Shown here: in pieces, positions 16,880 through 25,192 of the stretch
Layout of the letters: the number at the start of each line of letters is the position of its first letter
How positions within the stretch are numbered: position 1 is the stretch's first letter
Source: Caulobacter sp031457805
GTDB lineage: Bacteria; Pseudomonadota; Alphaproteobacteria; Caulobacterales; Caulobacteraceae
Reading direction: 5' to 3'
Assembly (NCBI RefSeq): GCF_031457805.1
Contig: NZ_JAVDXI010000001.1
Location: 868,001 to 932,000, forward strand
Length of the DNA stretch: 64,000 nucleotides
The notes under the pieces: generated by a model
Database searches by the model: none
Seen by the model: the letters and a program-made list of their open reading frames with translations, nothing else
What the model was told of the DNA's origin: nothing
Translations under genes and position numbers: made by a program

Positions 16880-18625
16880 TCAGATGGCTCGGGTCAGGCT
16901 GAAGATCGGCGTCGCCGGGAATCCCTTGCGTCCCTGGGTTCGCCCGACATAGCCGCAGCGCAGCGTGTCGCCGTGAAAGGTCGCCAACGCCCCAGCGAGC
17001 GCCTCGCTGACGCAGATTGATCCAGGGGCGACATCGGGTTCGATCCTGGCGGCCACCACGACGTGGGCGCCCATCACTGCGGGCGCCTTCGTCATCGGAT
17101 TTGTGCGAAGGTGGACCGGGCCGTAGTGCCCCGCGATGCGTAGGCCAAGGCTCCTCGGCAGGCCCAACGCTCTCAGATCCAGAGCGCGATGCGCTTCCAT
17201 CAGCGCCAGAGCCGCGCGCGCCGCGTCGATGGGGGCGTCGAATACCAGGAACAAGCCGTCACCCCAAGTTTCGAGATGAATCGGGCGAGCGGAAAGCGAC
17301 TCAATCGCACTCGCCAAGCGCGCCATCACTGCATCCACGAAGACGGGGATCTGATCATCGCGAAGCGCGCCAAATCCCTGCACGTCGGCGAACAGCATGG
17401 CCTTCATGCCGCGCCTGGGGTCGGCGCCAGCGCCTGGCGGGCGGGGTGCCGGCAGCGGCCGCTCAATTTCGATCACCGCGCGTTGTCGGCCGCTTTGCGA
17501 CCAGTAGTTCAAGTCCGCGTGCACGCCTGCAGGCCCGGCCCCCGCGTGACCGTCCCAGATCGCCAGTTGCATAGCCTTGGTCGACAGCGTCGCCGCGCGC
17601 AGCACCGCGCAGCCCATCGCGAACTGGCTTGAGTACGCGAAGACCTGTTCGTCGCCTAGGAAAGGGTCTGAGGAAGCGTATCTGAGCGAGGTGGCGCGAG
17701 ACAAGCACCGCTCGAAACGGTCAATCCACGCGTCGCCATACGGCGCGACGGATACGCGCACAAAAGAGCTTTGCTCAACGGGTAGCACCACATGCAACTC
17801 AGCCCCGGAGGCCAGAAGCGCCTCGGCGAAAATAATGTCGCCGCCCGCCGCCAAGCTTCCGTAGCCAAAGCCGACTCTCTCACTCACGAGCAAGGCATCG
17901 ACACGCTGACGTAGCGCGGAACCGCAAAGGGCCGCGCCGCTGGTGTCGAGGATATGCCCCGTAAAATGCGCGCAGGCTGGAGGCCGCAAGGGCTCAAGCC
18001 AAGCCACGTCCACGCGCGTCTCGCGGCACAGCACCTCCAACTGTCGAAGCGTCGACGCATGCGCCGCATAGGCGGTGGGCGCCAGGCTGACCGCGTCGGT
18101 CATAGCGTCACGCGCAGCGTGGAGATCACCGGTGAGGAAGTGGGCCTCGGCGCGGCTCGCAGCTTCGTAATAGGCCCCTTCGCCAGTTAAGCCGTTAGCC
18201 GGGGACATGGCCAGCACAGCCCGCGCACGTGCAGCAGCGCCCGACGCGTCCCCCGCTACAAGCGTCATGGTCGCAGCGTTGATGGCCCCGTAAACGCCAC
18301 CGTATGCCCCAAACAGCTTTTCATACTGGCGGATCGACGCCCTAGCGAACGCAAGCCGGCGTCGTCCCCGCGCCGACAGCGCGACATCCTTCAACAGGCG
18401 CGCGCCTAGCGCTATGGCCTCATGGTTCTCGGTGCGATCCAGTCCCAGTCGCACATACTCCGACCGGGCGAAATCCAAGGCCCCGGCGCGCGCCAAGCAT
18501 AGGACCGCAAAGTAGGCGGCCTGCTTGTCGTCATGCCGGGTCTCAACCGCAGCATGGGCTATGTCATAGGCGGCAAGGACCTCGCCTCGCCGTATGAGCG
18601 CGACCACATGCTCTGGATCAAACAT
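16880..18625 (-). CDS. TPR-like/SLOG-like/class III nucleotide cyclase fusion protein, 581 aa
   Basis: Three parts are visible. Residues about 1-210 are helical repeats resembling the TRAFs-binding/TPR type. Residues about 217-390 resemble a SLOG-type Rossmann domain: FTGHILD, YGSLAAGGDIIFAEALL, ELHVVLP and LAIWDGHAGAGPAG. Residues about 407-530 are a class III cyclase domain with metal Asp in MLFADVQGFG and Asp in TWGDGLFLVF, and the Arg of VVAARIEP. The catalytic Asn normally two residues before AAR is Val here, so activity is uncertain. The start is ATG 18625, 10 bp after the upstream stop; ATG 18664 would overlap it by 29 nt. It is the last gene of the TIR operon. Confidence 0.8.
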   Translation of the reverse strand: MFDPEHVVALIRRGEVLAAYDIAHAAVETRHDDKQAAYFAVLCLARAGALDFARSEYVRLGLDRTENHEAIALGARLLKDVALSARGRRRLAFARASIRQYEKLFGAYGGVYGAINAATMTLVAGDASGAAARARAVLAMSPANGLTGEGAYYEAASRAEAHFLTGDLHAARDAMTDAVSLAPTAYAAHASTLRQLEVLCRETRVDVAWLEPLRPPACAHFTGHILDTSGAALCGSALRQRVDALLVSERVGFGYGSLAAGGDIIFAEALLASGAELHVVLPVEQSSFVRVSVAPYGDAWIDRFERCLSRATSLRYASSDPFLGDEQVFAYSSQFAMGCAVLRAATLSTKAMQLAIWDGHAGAGPAGVHADLNYWSQSGRQRAVIEIERPLPAPRPPGAGADPRRGMKAMLFADVQGFGALRDDQIPVFVDAVMARLASAIESLSARPIHLETWGDGLFLVFDAPIDAARAALALMEAHRALDLRALGLPRSLGLRIAGHYGPVHLRTNPMTKAPAVMGAHVVVAARIEPDVAPGSICVSEALAGALATFHGDTLRCGYVGRTQGRKGFPATPIFSLTRAI

Positions 18626-18635
18626 CCCGCCAGGA

Positions 18636-19043
18636 TCAGGGAATGCGGCCAGCGCCGTTATCAATGTTGGGATCGAGATCGATCTTCTGGCCGTGCGAAT
18701 CCAGCATCAGGAGGCTGTAGGTGTACTCACCCATCCGCTGATCCTCGTAGATGATCTTGAAACGCGACCGCGGGGCCAAGTCGCCGCCATCGATAGAGTA
18801 TGGCACCCAGACATAGCTTGAGAAGTTCACGCCGAAATCGCGCTGGATTTCGATGGGTCTGCGCTGAAACGACCAACCCGCATTGATGAGCTGATCGCTT
18901 AGAGTGAACACCAGTTCGCAGCGCTCGCTCAGATCCAGGAACAGCCGTTTGGGCCGCCGCGGGTCTACAAAGTTCATGAAGTTGTAGCGCTCATCCAAGC
19001 CAATGACGAGTTCCACAACTTTTTCGGGTGCTGGTTCGGTCAT
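18636..19043 (-). CDS. Uncharacterised 135-aa protein between TIR and cyclase genes
   Basis: The ATG at 19043 follows the TIR stop after one base (TGA-A-ATG), indicating translational coupling. The sequence is mixed alpha/beta with no signal or membrane segment. A pattern of alternating hydrophobic strands (SYVWVPYSIDG, RFKIIYEDQRMGEYTYSLLM) suggests a small beta-sandwich. The acidic tail contains IDLDPNIDNG. No family was recognised with confidence. Position makes it a likely partner or adaptor of the TIR and cyclase proteins (inference). Confidence 0.75.
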   Translation of the reverse strand: MTEPAPEKVVELVIGLDERYNFMNFVDPRRPKRLFLDLSERCELVFTLSDQLINAGWSFQRRPIEIQRDFGVNFSSYVWVPYSIDGGDLAPRSRFKIIYEDQRMGEYTYSLLMLDSHGQKIDLDPNIDNGAGRIP

Positions 19044-19044
19044 T

Positions 19045-21105
19045 TCAAGTCTCCCGACTGAGAATGTCACCTGCAGGCGACTCTCGCCAAAACGCAACAA
19101 ACCCAGGGTGCGCGTATCCCTCTTGCCTGAGATACCGCACGATTCTCATCGCTTCGTCGCGCTGGCCGACAGTCCAATAAGCGCGCGCCAGGACGTCGAG
19201 ACTGGCGGGCGGAAGCGATTTGCGACGGGGCGACAGCGTCTTGATGGCGGCGGCGGGCTTCCCCTCAGTGAACTGCGCATAGCCGAGCAGGTCAGAGTGA
19301 CTGGTCATTGTATCAGGAGCGCCCTTGGAAGACGCAAGGCGCTCACCAAGGCGCTTGGCCATGACCTTGGCCCCGGCGGTGTCGCCAGCGCTCAAAGCCA
19401 GAACGATCGTCTGCCGAGCTAGGCGTCCGTCAAGATCGGCTCGCCAATCCGTCGCTTGTTGCCCTTTCCGAGATCGCGCCAAGGTCGCGCTCGCAGCGGC
19501 ATGCCGGGACCTTGCCGCGGCCAGAGCGCCGGAGCGCGTCTCAACGTCGATCAGGTCGAGTTCACCAACGAGAACATATTCCCGCCAGCGCGTGTTGGTG
19601 GGGTCCAGGGCTGCAAGCTCTCGCAAGCGAACGTTCGCGGCGGTCAATCGACGGCGCGCGTCCTCAAGCCGACCCAAATCGATCTCAAGCCTGCCAAGAC
19701 CAAGCTGTGTCGCGACACTCTTCGCCGCCAGCCTCTGGTCCTTCGGGAACGCCGCCACGCCCTCTTCCAAAAGATCGGCGGCGGCCTTGCGCTCTATGAA
19801 AGCGTCGCGCGGCTTGGCCAGCATAAGCAGAGCGTCTGCGATCCATGCGCGCGCGTTGGCCGCATCGGTCAGGCGCTGCTTGTCATCCGGAGACCTCAGG
19901 CGCTCGGCCTCGAAGATCTTGAAGGCGGTTCGAAACGCCACGAGCGCCTCCTCGGCGCGCCCCTCTTCAAACAACAGCGTTCCGAGATTGCTTCCGGCGT
20001 AAGCCTCCTCGACCCGCCACTCCGCACGATTGGGATTGATCGCAACCAAGCGCTGGGCGAGTTCGGCGTAACGCTTGAAGCCCCGCTCGGCCTGCGCGAC
20101 CTCGCCGCGACGCCATTCCATATAGGCCAGCCAGTAGACGTTCTGGGCTTCGTCGAAGACACGGTCGCCATCATTCGGAGAGCGCTCCACAAGCGCGTGT
20201 GTCGTCGCAGCAGCCTGGGCGAAGGCGTCTTGCGCGCCAGCCAAATCGCCACGCTGCTCCCGGATCGTTCCCAAAAGGGTCTGCGCCTTTGCGCGCTGGG
20301 CCAACGCCTTGTCGTCCAGTCGGTCGCTTTGCGCCTTGGCGTAGTAGGCCAGGACCTTGGCGCTCACGCCGTCCAGGAGATCCAAACGACCGACGGGCTC
20401 CAACTGTTCACGAAGATCACCCAGCATGTAAGCGACGAGGGCTTCAGTCTCATCGCGCTGCTCGCGTGCAATCTGGCGCGACTTCAAGGTCACGACGGTC
20501 ATCGCGCCCATCCCAACCGTGATCGCTAGCGCCAGGCTGCTGAAGGCCGCCATCAGGCGTAGTCGCCGACGCGCGTCGCGCTGCACCAACCGATCCAGAT
20601 TGACGCCCAACAGGCGCGCGGCGATCCGGAGCTTGGCGAGCCTCTTTCCGTCGGCGTCCTGCCGCAGGTCCACCGCCAGAGGCTCGACACCCGCCGGCAG
20701 CGCTGCGTTCAAGGCGGGCGGCAAGAGTTCCCTAAGGGAGACCTGCTCTGGCGCGTCGGGCGCGATCACGCTGATCACATGGTCCGCGCCTCTCGAAGCG
20801 AGAAAATAGGCGACTTCCTTGTCCACCCAGTGCGATGCGGCGGACTGGGGCGAGCACAGGATGATGAGGGTATCGGAACGATCCAGCGCCTCGCGGATCA
20901 CCTCGCTCAGGTCAGCGGCCGCTGACAGCTCATCCCGATCGCGGAAGATCGGCTTCAAATCGCTCTCAGCCGCCTCCGCGCCACCAGACCGGAGCCCACG
21001 GGGCGGGCGATAGCTCTCGAGGCCGCGATGGAGCCATTCGGCGGCTTTGCGATCGTGATGACTATAGCTGATAAAGGCCTTGTACCGTTGTCGGCTATTC
21101 ATCAT
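19045..21105 (-). CDS. TIR-domain protein with transmembrane helix and C-terminal TPR region, 686 aa
   Basis: Residues about 6-150 form a TIR domain: strand A YKAFISYSHHDRKAAEW, the loop PIFRDRDELSAA, and SHWVDKEVAYFLAS with W93 and E97 where TIR NADases carry the catalytic Glu. Residues about 183-207 are one membrane helix (AAFSSLALAITVGMGAMTVV). The remaining ~470 residues are TPR-like helical repeats. The frame stays open to 21543, but that part is antisense to the CRP gene, so the start is ATG 21105 or 21102. First gene of a three-gene operon. TIR domains either hydrolyse NAD or scaffold complexes; which applies here is unknown. Confidence 0.85.
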   Translation of the reverse strand: MMNSRQRYKAFISYSHHDRKAAEWLHRGLESYRPPRGLRSGGAEAAESDLKPIFRDRDELSAAADLSEVIREALDRSDTLIILCSPQSAASHWVDKEVAYFLASRGADHVISVIAPDAPEQVSLRELLPPALNAALPAGVEPLAVDLRQDADGKRLAKLRIAARLLGVNLDRLVQRDARRRLRLMAAFSSLALAITVGMGAMTVVTLKSRQIAREQRDETEALVAYMLGDLREQLEPVGRLDLLDGVSAKVLAYYAKAQSDRLDDKALAQRAKAQTLLGTIREQRGDLAGAQDAFAQAAATTHALVERSPNDGDRVFDEAQNVYWLAYMEWRRGEVAQAERGFKRYAELAQRLVAINPNRAEWRVEEAYAGSNLGTLLFEEGRAEEALVAFRTAFKIFEAERLRSPDDKQRLTDAANARAWIADALLMLAKPRDAFIERKAAADLLEEGVAAFPKDQRLAAKSVATQLGLGRLEIDLGRLEDARRRLTAANVRLRELAALDPTNTRWREYVLVGELDLIDVETRSGALAAARSRHAAASATLARSRKGQQATDWRADLDGRLARQTIVLALSAGDTAGAKVMAKRLGERLASSKGAPDTMTSHSDLLGYAQFTEGKPAAAIKTLSPRRKSLPPASLDVLARAYWTVGQRDEAMRIVRYLRQEGYAHPGFVAFWRESPAGDILSRET

Positions 21106-21137
21106 CGCCCCCGATCGACAGCGCAGGAGCGTAACAA

Positions 21138-21884
21138 ATGACCGTGATTCCACCGTCGGCTCAGCGCGTCGTGACCCATACGCCGAACGGGGGAGCGCCA
21201 GAAGACCATCGGAACAACAAACTGTTTCGACACATGACACGGGAAGAGATCGAGGCGCTGGCGCCGCGCCTCGAGCAGTTGCGCTACGGTAAGGGCGAGA
21301 TGATCGTCCAGCGTCACGACCAGGATGAAGGGATCTATCTCTTGCTGGAGGGCGCGCTCTTGGCCAACCAGTACGCACGGTCGGGACGCGAGGTCGGTTA
21401 TCGTCGCCTGAGTCCCGGGGCCTATTTCGGAGAGATCTCGGCGATCGACGGCCTGCCAAGATCGGTGAACATCGTAGCCTTGGAGGATGTTCGACTTGTC
21501 CGGCTGCCGGCGCGCCTGATCCGGGACCTCTTCGAGTCGTCACCCCGCTTCATGCGAGCCCTGCTAGAAGACATGGCGGCGCTAACGCGCTCTCTTACCG
21601 ATCGCCTGTTCGAGTTGACCGCGATTTCGGTCGCCTGCCGCGTCGACATAGAACTTCTGCGAATAGCCTCGGCCGCAGGGGGCGACGGACGCACGGCCGT
21701 TATCCACCCCTGCCCTACGCACGCCGAGCTAGCCGTTCTGGTGGGCAGTCAACGCGAACCGGTCACACGCGAGCTGAACCGGCTCGCCAGCCTCAACATC
21801 GTCCGCCAGACGGGGCGCTCGCTGCACGTGCTGGACATGGAAGCCCTGGCCAAAGAGGTCGAGCGGATCGGTGGAGAGCTTTAG
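21138..21884 (+). CDS. Crp/Fnr-family regulator with canonical cNMP-type pocket, 248 aa
   Basis: The N-terminal cyclic-nucleotide fold (about 28-150) keeps the phosphate-binding cassette shape in YFGEISAIDGLPRSVNI, with Gly-Glu and Arg-Ser. The C-terminal winged helix has THAELAVLVGSQREPVTREL as its recognition region. AGGAG lies 8 nt before the ATG. It is divergent from the TIR operon with only 32 bp between starts, so promoters must overlap coding or the same short spacer. No FNR cysteines are present. A cAMP/cGMP receptor paired with the cyclase encoded across the spacer is the obvious hypothesis. Its stop codon overlaps that of hemN. Confidence 0.87.
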   Translation: MTVIPPSAQRVVTHTPNGGAPEDHRNNKLFRHMTREEIEALAPRLEQLRYGKGEMIVQRHDQDEGIYLLLEGALLANQYARSGREVGYRRLSPGAYFGEISAIDGLPRSVNIVALEDVRLVRLPARLIRDLFESSPRFMRALLEDMAALTRSLTDRLFELTAISVACRVDIELLRIASAAGGDGRTAVIHPCPTHAELAVLVGSQREPVTRELNRLASLNIVRQTGRSLHVLDMEALAKEVERIGGEL

Positions 21885-23245
21885 ACGGCCTTGGCATGGC
21901 GGTTGACCGCGACCGGCAGCCGTTCATCGAACGCAGCAGCGACCACACGCATCAAGCGGCGCGCCGACTCTGGGATCACGACGGAGCTGCCATCGAGCAC
22001 GCAAAGGCCGGCGACTTCGACAGCCGAGAGACTGGCGAGACTGCTCGCTAGATGATCCGGCGCAAAGCCATGGGCCGCGCAAATAGCCGCGACATCGACC
22101 CGCATGTCGCACATCAGTCGCTCGATCACGGCCGAGCGCAGGCGGTCTTCGTCGGTGATCGCCAAGGCGCGCCCCAAAGGCGGCTCGTCCCGGGCGATCT
22201 TGGCCGCCCAAGCGTCAGTCGGCGTCAGGTTCTGGACGAAACCCTCTCGAAACTGGCCGATCGAGGACGGACCAATCGGAACCAGCACAGGCGCGGGATC
22301 ATCGGTGTAGCCTTGGAAATTCCTGCGGAGCCGCCCCTCCGCCGCAGCCCGGCTCAGCGGGTCGTCGGGCAGCGCATAGTGGTCGAGACCGATCCGCACA
22401 TAGCCCGCTTCGATCAACGCGGCATCGGCGGCATCCGCCTGCGCCCACCGGCCGTCGATATCCGCGAGATCCGCCTCGCGGATCATTGTCTGGTGCTTCT
22501 TCATCCACGGCACGTGGGCGTAACCGAACACCGCGATGCGATCCGGCCTCAGTTCCAACGCAGCCTTCGTGGAGGCGTAGACATTGTCGACGGTCTGCCC
22601 GGGCAAGCCGTACATCAGGTCGAAGTTCAGCGCGTCAATGCCCGCAGCGCGCAGGCGATCGACGGCGGCGCTGACCTGTTCGAAGGGCTGGACGCGGTTG
22701 ACCAGCGCCTGCACCCCCGGATCGAAGGTCTGCACGCCTAGGCTCACGCGGGTCACGCCAGCCTCGCCGGCTGCGTCCACGAACGCGTCCGAAAGCATTC
22801 CTGGATCGAGCTCGGCGGCGATCTCGGCGCCGGGCCGAACATGGAACGTGCTCGTGAGTTGCGCCACGAGGCGCTTGAAGTCGACGGGACTCAGTGCGTT
22901 GGGACTGCCGCCGCCGAAATGAAGATGCGCAAGCCCGTCATGCTCGCCCAGGCGGCGAGCCGTCAAATCGATCTCGCGCGCCAGGACCTCGGCATACGTC
23001 CCCACCCGTTCATAGGTGTGAGCGATCGAGGTGTTGCAGCCACAATACCAGCATAGCCGCCGACAAAACGGCACGTGAACATAGACCGACAGGTGATCGT
23101 CAGACCGGGTCTGAGCGAACCAGCCGGCGGCCTGATCGATTTGCGCAGCGTCGAACGCCACCGCAGTGGGATAGCTCGTGTAGCGCGGCAGGTTGCGCTC
23201 GGCGTGCGCCCGCTGAACGGACGAAAGAACGGTCTGGGTGATCAT
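21881..23245 (-). CDS. hemN: Oxygen-independent coproporphyrinogen III oxidase, 454 aa
   Basis: Radical-SAM enzyme making protoporphyrinogen IX without oxygen. The start region YTSYPTAVAFD, the cluster motif CRRLCWYCGC (CxxxCxxC) and LHFGGGSPNALS are diagnostic of true HemN rather than HemW. Full length. It lies 51 bp downstream of an FNR/FixK-like regulator gene on the same strand, probably one microaerobic unit supplying heme for the cbb3 oxidase nearby. The stop overlaps the convergent CRP gene by a few bases. Confidence 0.92.
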   Translation of the reverse strand: MITQTVLSSVQRAHAERNLPRYTSYPTAVAFDAAQIDQAAGWFAQTRSDDHLSVYVHVPFCRRLCWYCGCNTSIAHTYERVGTYAEVLAREIDLTARRLGEHDGLAHLHFGGGSPNALSPVDFKRLVAQLTSTFHVRPGAEIAAELDPGMLSDAFVDAAGEAGVTRVSLGVQTFDPGVQALVNRVQPFEQVSAAVDRLRAAGIDALNFDLMYGLPGQTVDNVYASTKAALELRPDRIAVFGYAHVPWMKKHQTMIREADLADIDGRWAQADAADAALIEAGYVRIGLDHYALPDDPLSRAAAEGRLRRNFQGYTDDPAPVLVPIGPSSIGQFREGFVQNLTPTDAWAAKIARDEPPLGRALAITDEDRLRSAVIERLMCDMRVDVAAICAAHGFAPDHLASSLASLSAVEVAGLCVLDGSSVVIPESARRLMRVVAAAFDERLPVAVNRHAKAV

Positions 23246-23296
23246 CGGTTCGGATGCTTTGTGAAGTTGGTGCTGGAACGGCCTGGCCTGTCAGCG

Positions 23297-24064
23297 CTAG
23301 TGCGACGCCATCATGGTGCGAGCGCCACGGCGACGCTCGCGCTCGGCCTGGCTGAAGGCTTCACCGATATCGTTGTCGATCATGGCGTCGGGATGGGCCA
23401 ACTGCGCCAGGCTGTCAGACTGACGGAGCGTGACCGTGGCTCCATCGATCTCGACCCCATGCGGGGTCAGGCTGGAGAAGGCCCGTGAGAGGTTTTCCGG
23501 CGTCATACCGAGCAGTGAGGCCAGGACGCGCTTGCGACAGGGCAGCTTGACCACGGATCCGCCCCCTTGCCGTTCTTGCTGCGCCAACAGATAGCTGACC
23601 AGCCGTTCCCTGGCCGTCCGCAGTTTGCAGTTTTTCAGGGAGCGCACCGCGCCGCTGAAGCAACCGGCGAGTTCTTCCGCCACCGCGCGGGCCAACCCCG
23701 CATCCTGGCTCAGCGCCTGCCTGAAGGCTTCGCCAGGGACCATGAGGATCAAGCTTGCCTTGGTGGCTCGCGCCGTCATCAAGCTCGGGCTGTCCAGGAC
23801 GATGGAAGCCAGGCCCAACGTGGCGGTGGGCCACAGCAGCGCGAGGGTGGACTCGCGGTCACTGGAGCTCCCCTCCAGCTCGATCGCCCCCTCAAGGAGC
23901 ACGAACAGGAAGTTGTCCGGCAGTCCTTGGGTCGTCAGTTGCGATCCGCGCGGAAAGCGTTGGAGGAAGGCGCCGCGCATGAGCCGATCAAAGACCTCGT
24001 CAGTTGCAGCCTCGAACAGCGGTAAGGCCTGAACGCGTACAAGATCGGGGGCTTCTAGAGACAT
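23297..24064 (-). CDS. Crp/Fnr-family regulator, FixK/FnrN-like without Fe-S cysteines, 255 aa
   Basis: cNMP-fold sensor domain (about 15-130) with a degenerate pocket, then a helix-turn-helix with KLPCRKRVLASLLGMTPENL followed by SRAFSSL, which is the FNR-like DNA-reading segment (E-SR). The N-terminal cysteine cluster of oxygen-sensing FNR is absent, as in FixK. ATG 24064 starts MSLEAPDLVRVQ; a longer frame to 24136 would run through the FNR box. A near-perfect FNR/FixK box is 59 bp upstream. Context (hemN, ompW, cco genes) points to control of microaerobic genes. Confidence 0.85.
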   Translation of the reverse strand: MSLEAPDLVRVQALPLFEAATDEVFDRLMRGAFLQRFPRGSQLTTQGLPDNFLFVLLEGAIELEGSSSDRESTLALLWPTATLGLASIVLDSPSLMTARATKASLILMVPGEAFRQALSQDAGLARAVAEELAGCFSGAVRSLKNCKLRTARERLVSYLLAQQERQGGGSVVKLPCRKRVLASLLGMTPENLSRAFSSLTPHGVEIDGATVTLRQSDSLAQLAHPDAMIDNDIGEAFSQAERERRRGARTMMASH

Positions 24065-24122
24065 GATCGGCGCGCTCCTCGGCTTCTTGCGAGCTGTATG
24101 CGCGGATGGGGCCAGCGTGACC

Positions 24123-24136
24123 TTGACGCCGATCAA
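24123..24136. promoter_or_regulatory. FNR/FixK box upstream of the FNR-like gene
   Basis: TTGACGCCGATCAA matches the consensus TTGAT-N4-ATCAA at 9 of the 10 defined positions. It lies 59 bp before the ATG of the regulator gene, consistent with auto- or cross-regulation. Confidence 0.7.
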
Positions 24137-24172
24137 TCGGCCTCACGATCTGCGTCACGTCCCGATCAAGCA

Positions 24173-24211
24173 GAGAAACAAAAGCTCCCCGCCGGCGGAC
24201 CGACGGGGAGC
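24173..24211 (-). terminator. Terminator after ompW
   Basis: 8-bp stem GCTCCCCG / CGGGGAGC (24184-24191, 24204-24211). On the minus strand the hairpin is followed by TTTTGTTTCTC, a good T-rich tail, 39 bp beyond the ompW stop. Confidence 0.8.
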
Positions 24212-24249
24212 AAGAGAACGGACGACCGGGGGGGACGTCCGCCGGGGGG

Positions 24250-24894
24250 TTAGAATTGGCGCGAGAGGCCGATCGAGGCGACGACCGGATCAAGGTCGAC
24301 CTTCGCCTTCAGCGCGCCGCCGTTGATCTTGGCGTCAGTGCTGAAATAGACCTTCTTGACGTCGGCGTTCAGTAGCCAGCTGTTCTTCATCTTGATGTTC
24401 ACCCCGGCCTGCAGCGCATAGCCGACACCGTCGTCGACCTTCACGGTGAAGCCATTCTTGTTCTTGTCGCTGTAGAACAGCATGTAGTTCAGGCCGGCGC
24501 CGAAATAGGGGCTGACCTGCGAGGCCGGCAGCGGGTGATACTGCAGCGTGACGACGGGCGGCAGGACCCAGGTCTTGTGCACCAGTACGTCGGTGCCCGG
24601 ACCTTGAGCGCGGATGTTGTGTTCCGTCGTGCCCAAGATCGCCTCCACGGCGACCTTGTCGGTGAGGAAGTAGGTGAAGCCGAGCGTCGGCTTGATGTCG
24701 TTGCCGACGTGCGCCTTCAGGCCCGAATTGGCGCCGGCGGCGGTCAGGATGGCGGCGTCCTTGGCCGGCGCGACCTGCGTCAGGCGCGCGTGGACGATCA
24801 GATCGCCCTTGGCGTTCGGCGTGAAGTCTTGAGCCTGGGCGGCGCCGGCGGCGAGCGCGCCAAAGGCGACGAGCGAAAGAGCGAGCTTCTTCAT
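24250..24894 (-). CDS. ompW: OmpW-family outer membrane protein, 214 aa
   Basis: Eight-stranded small beta-barrel of the outer membrane. The Sec signal peptide MKKLALSLVAFGALAAG continues to cleavage after AQA (about residue 21). Family traits are NDIKPTLGFTYFLTDKVAVE, QYHPLPASQVSPYFGAGLNY and a C-terminal Phe (GLSRQF). The family is commonly induced under oxygen limitation; a degenerate FNR-like dyad lies 75 bp upstream. It sits between the FNR-like gene and ccoS, within the microaerobic block, but has its own terminator. Confidence 0.92.
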   Translation of the reverse strand: MKKLALSLVAFGALAAGAAQAQDFTPNAKGDLIVHARLTQVAPAKDAAILTAAGANSGLKAHVGNDIKPTLGFTYFLTDKVAVEAILGTTEHNIRAQGPGTDVLVHKTWVLPPVVTLQYHPLPASQVSPYFGAGLNYMLFYSDKNKNGFTVKVDDGVGYALQAGVNIKMKNSWLLNADVKKVYFSTDAKINGGALKAKVDLDPVVASIGLSRQF

Positions 24895-24968
24895 TGTCTA
24901 TCCCCAATTCCCGCGACGTCTTGTTTCTTGTCGCGAGGGGAATGTGGATGACTAGGCCCGTTCAGTAT

Positions 24969-24982
24969 TTGACCTGTGTCAG
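24969..24982. promoter_or_regulatory. Degenerate FNR-like dyad upstream of ompW
   Basis: TTGACCTGTGTCAG: a TTGAC/GTCAG near-dyad with 4-nt spacing. It departs from the FNR consensus at three positions. It would be weak on sequence alone; position and the neighbouring strong boxes make it worth listing. Confidence 0.35.
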
Positions 24983-25024
24983 ACTAGAAAGCCGCATAAC
25001 CGATTGCGGCTCCTTAAGTATTGC

Positions 25025-25192
25025 TCACCGTTCGCTGGCTGGCGGCTTGTCGTCGAGATGATCATAGAGGATCCGCTCGGCGTCGCCCTTGGGATCGTCG
25101 TACTGCCCTGCCTTCATCGTCCAGAAAAACGCCAGCAGGCCCAGTGCGCCCAGACCGATTGAGGCGGGCGCCAGGAAGAGGACGATGTTCAT
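25025..25192 (-). CDS. ccoS: cbb3-type oxidase assembly protein CcoS, 55 aa
   Basis: Short membrane protein needed for cofactor insertion into the cbb3 oxidase. Translation starts MNIVLFLAPASIGLGALGL, giving one membrane helix that continues into LAFFWTMKAGQYDD, the conserved CcoS segment, then a short hydrophilic tail. The start codon overlaps the ccoI stop (ATGA), so it is the last gene of the ccoGHIS unit. The length is normal for CcoS. Confidence 0.9.
   Translation of the reverse strand: MNIVLFLAPASIGLGALGLLAFFWTMKAGQYDDPKGDAERILYDHLDDKPPASER

Noticed and set aside
21106..21543. 146-codon N-terminal extension of the TIR protein frame
   Set aside because: It lies antisense to the CRP-family gene, is Arg/Pro/Ser-rich and precedes a normal TIR start at 21105.
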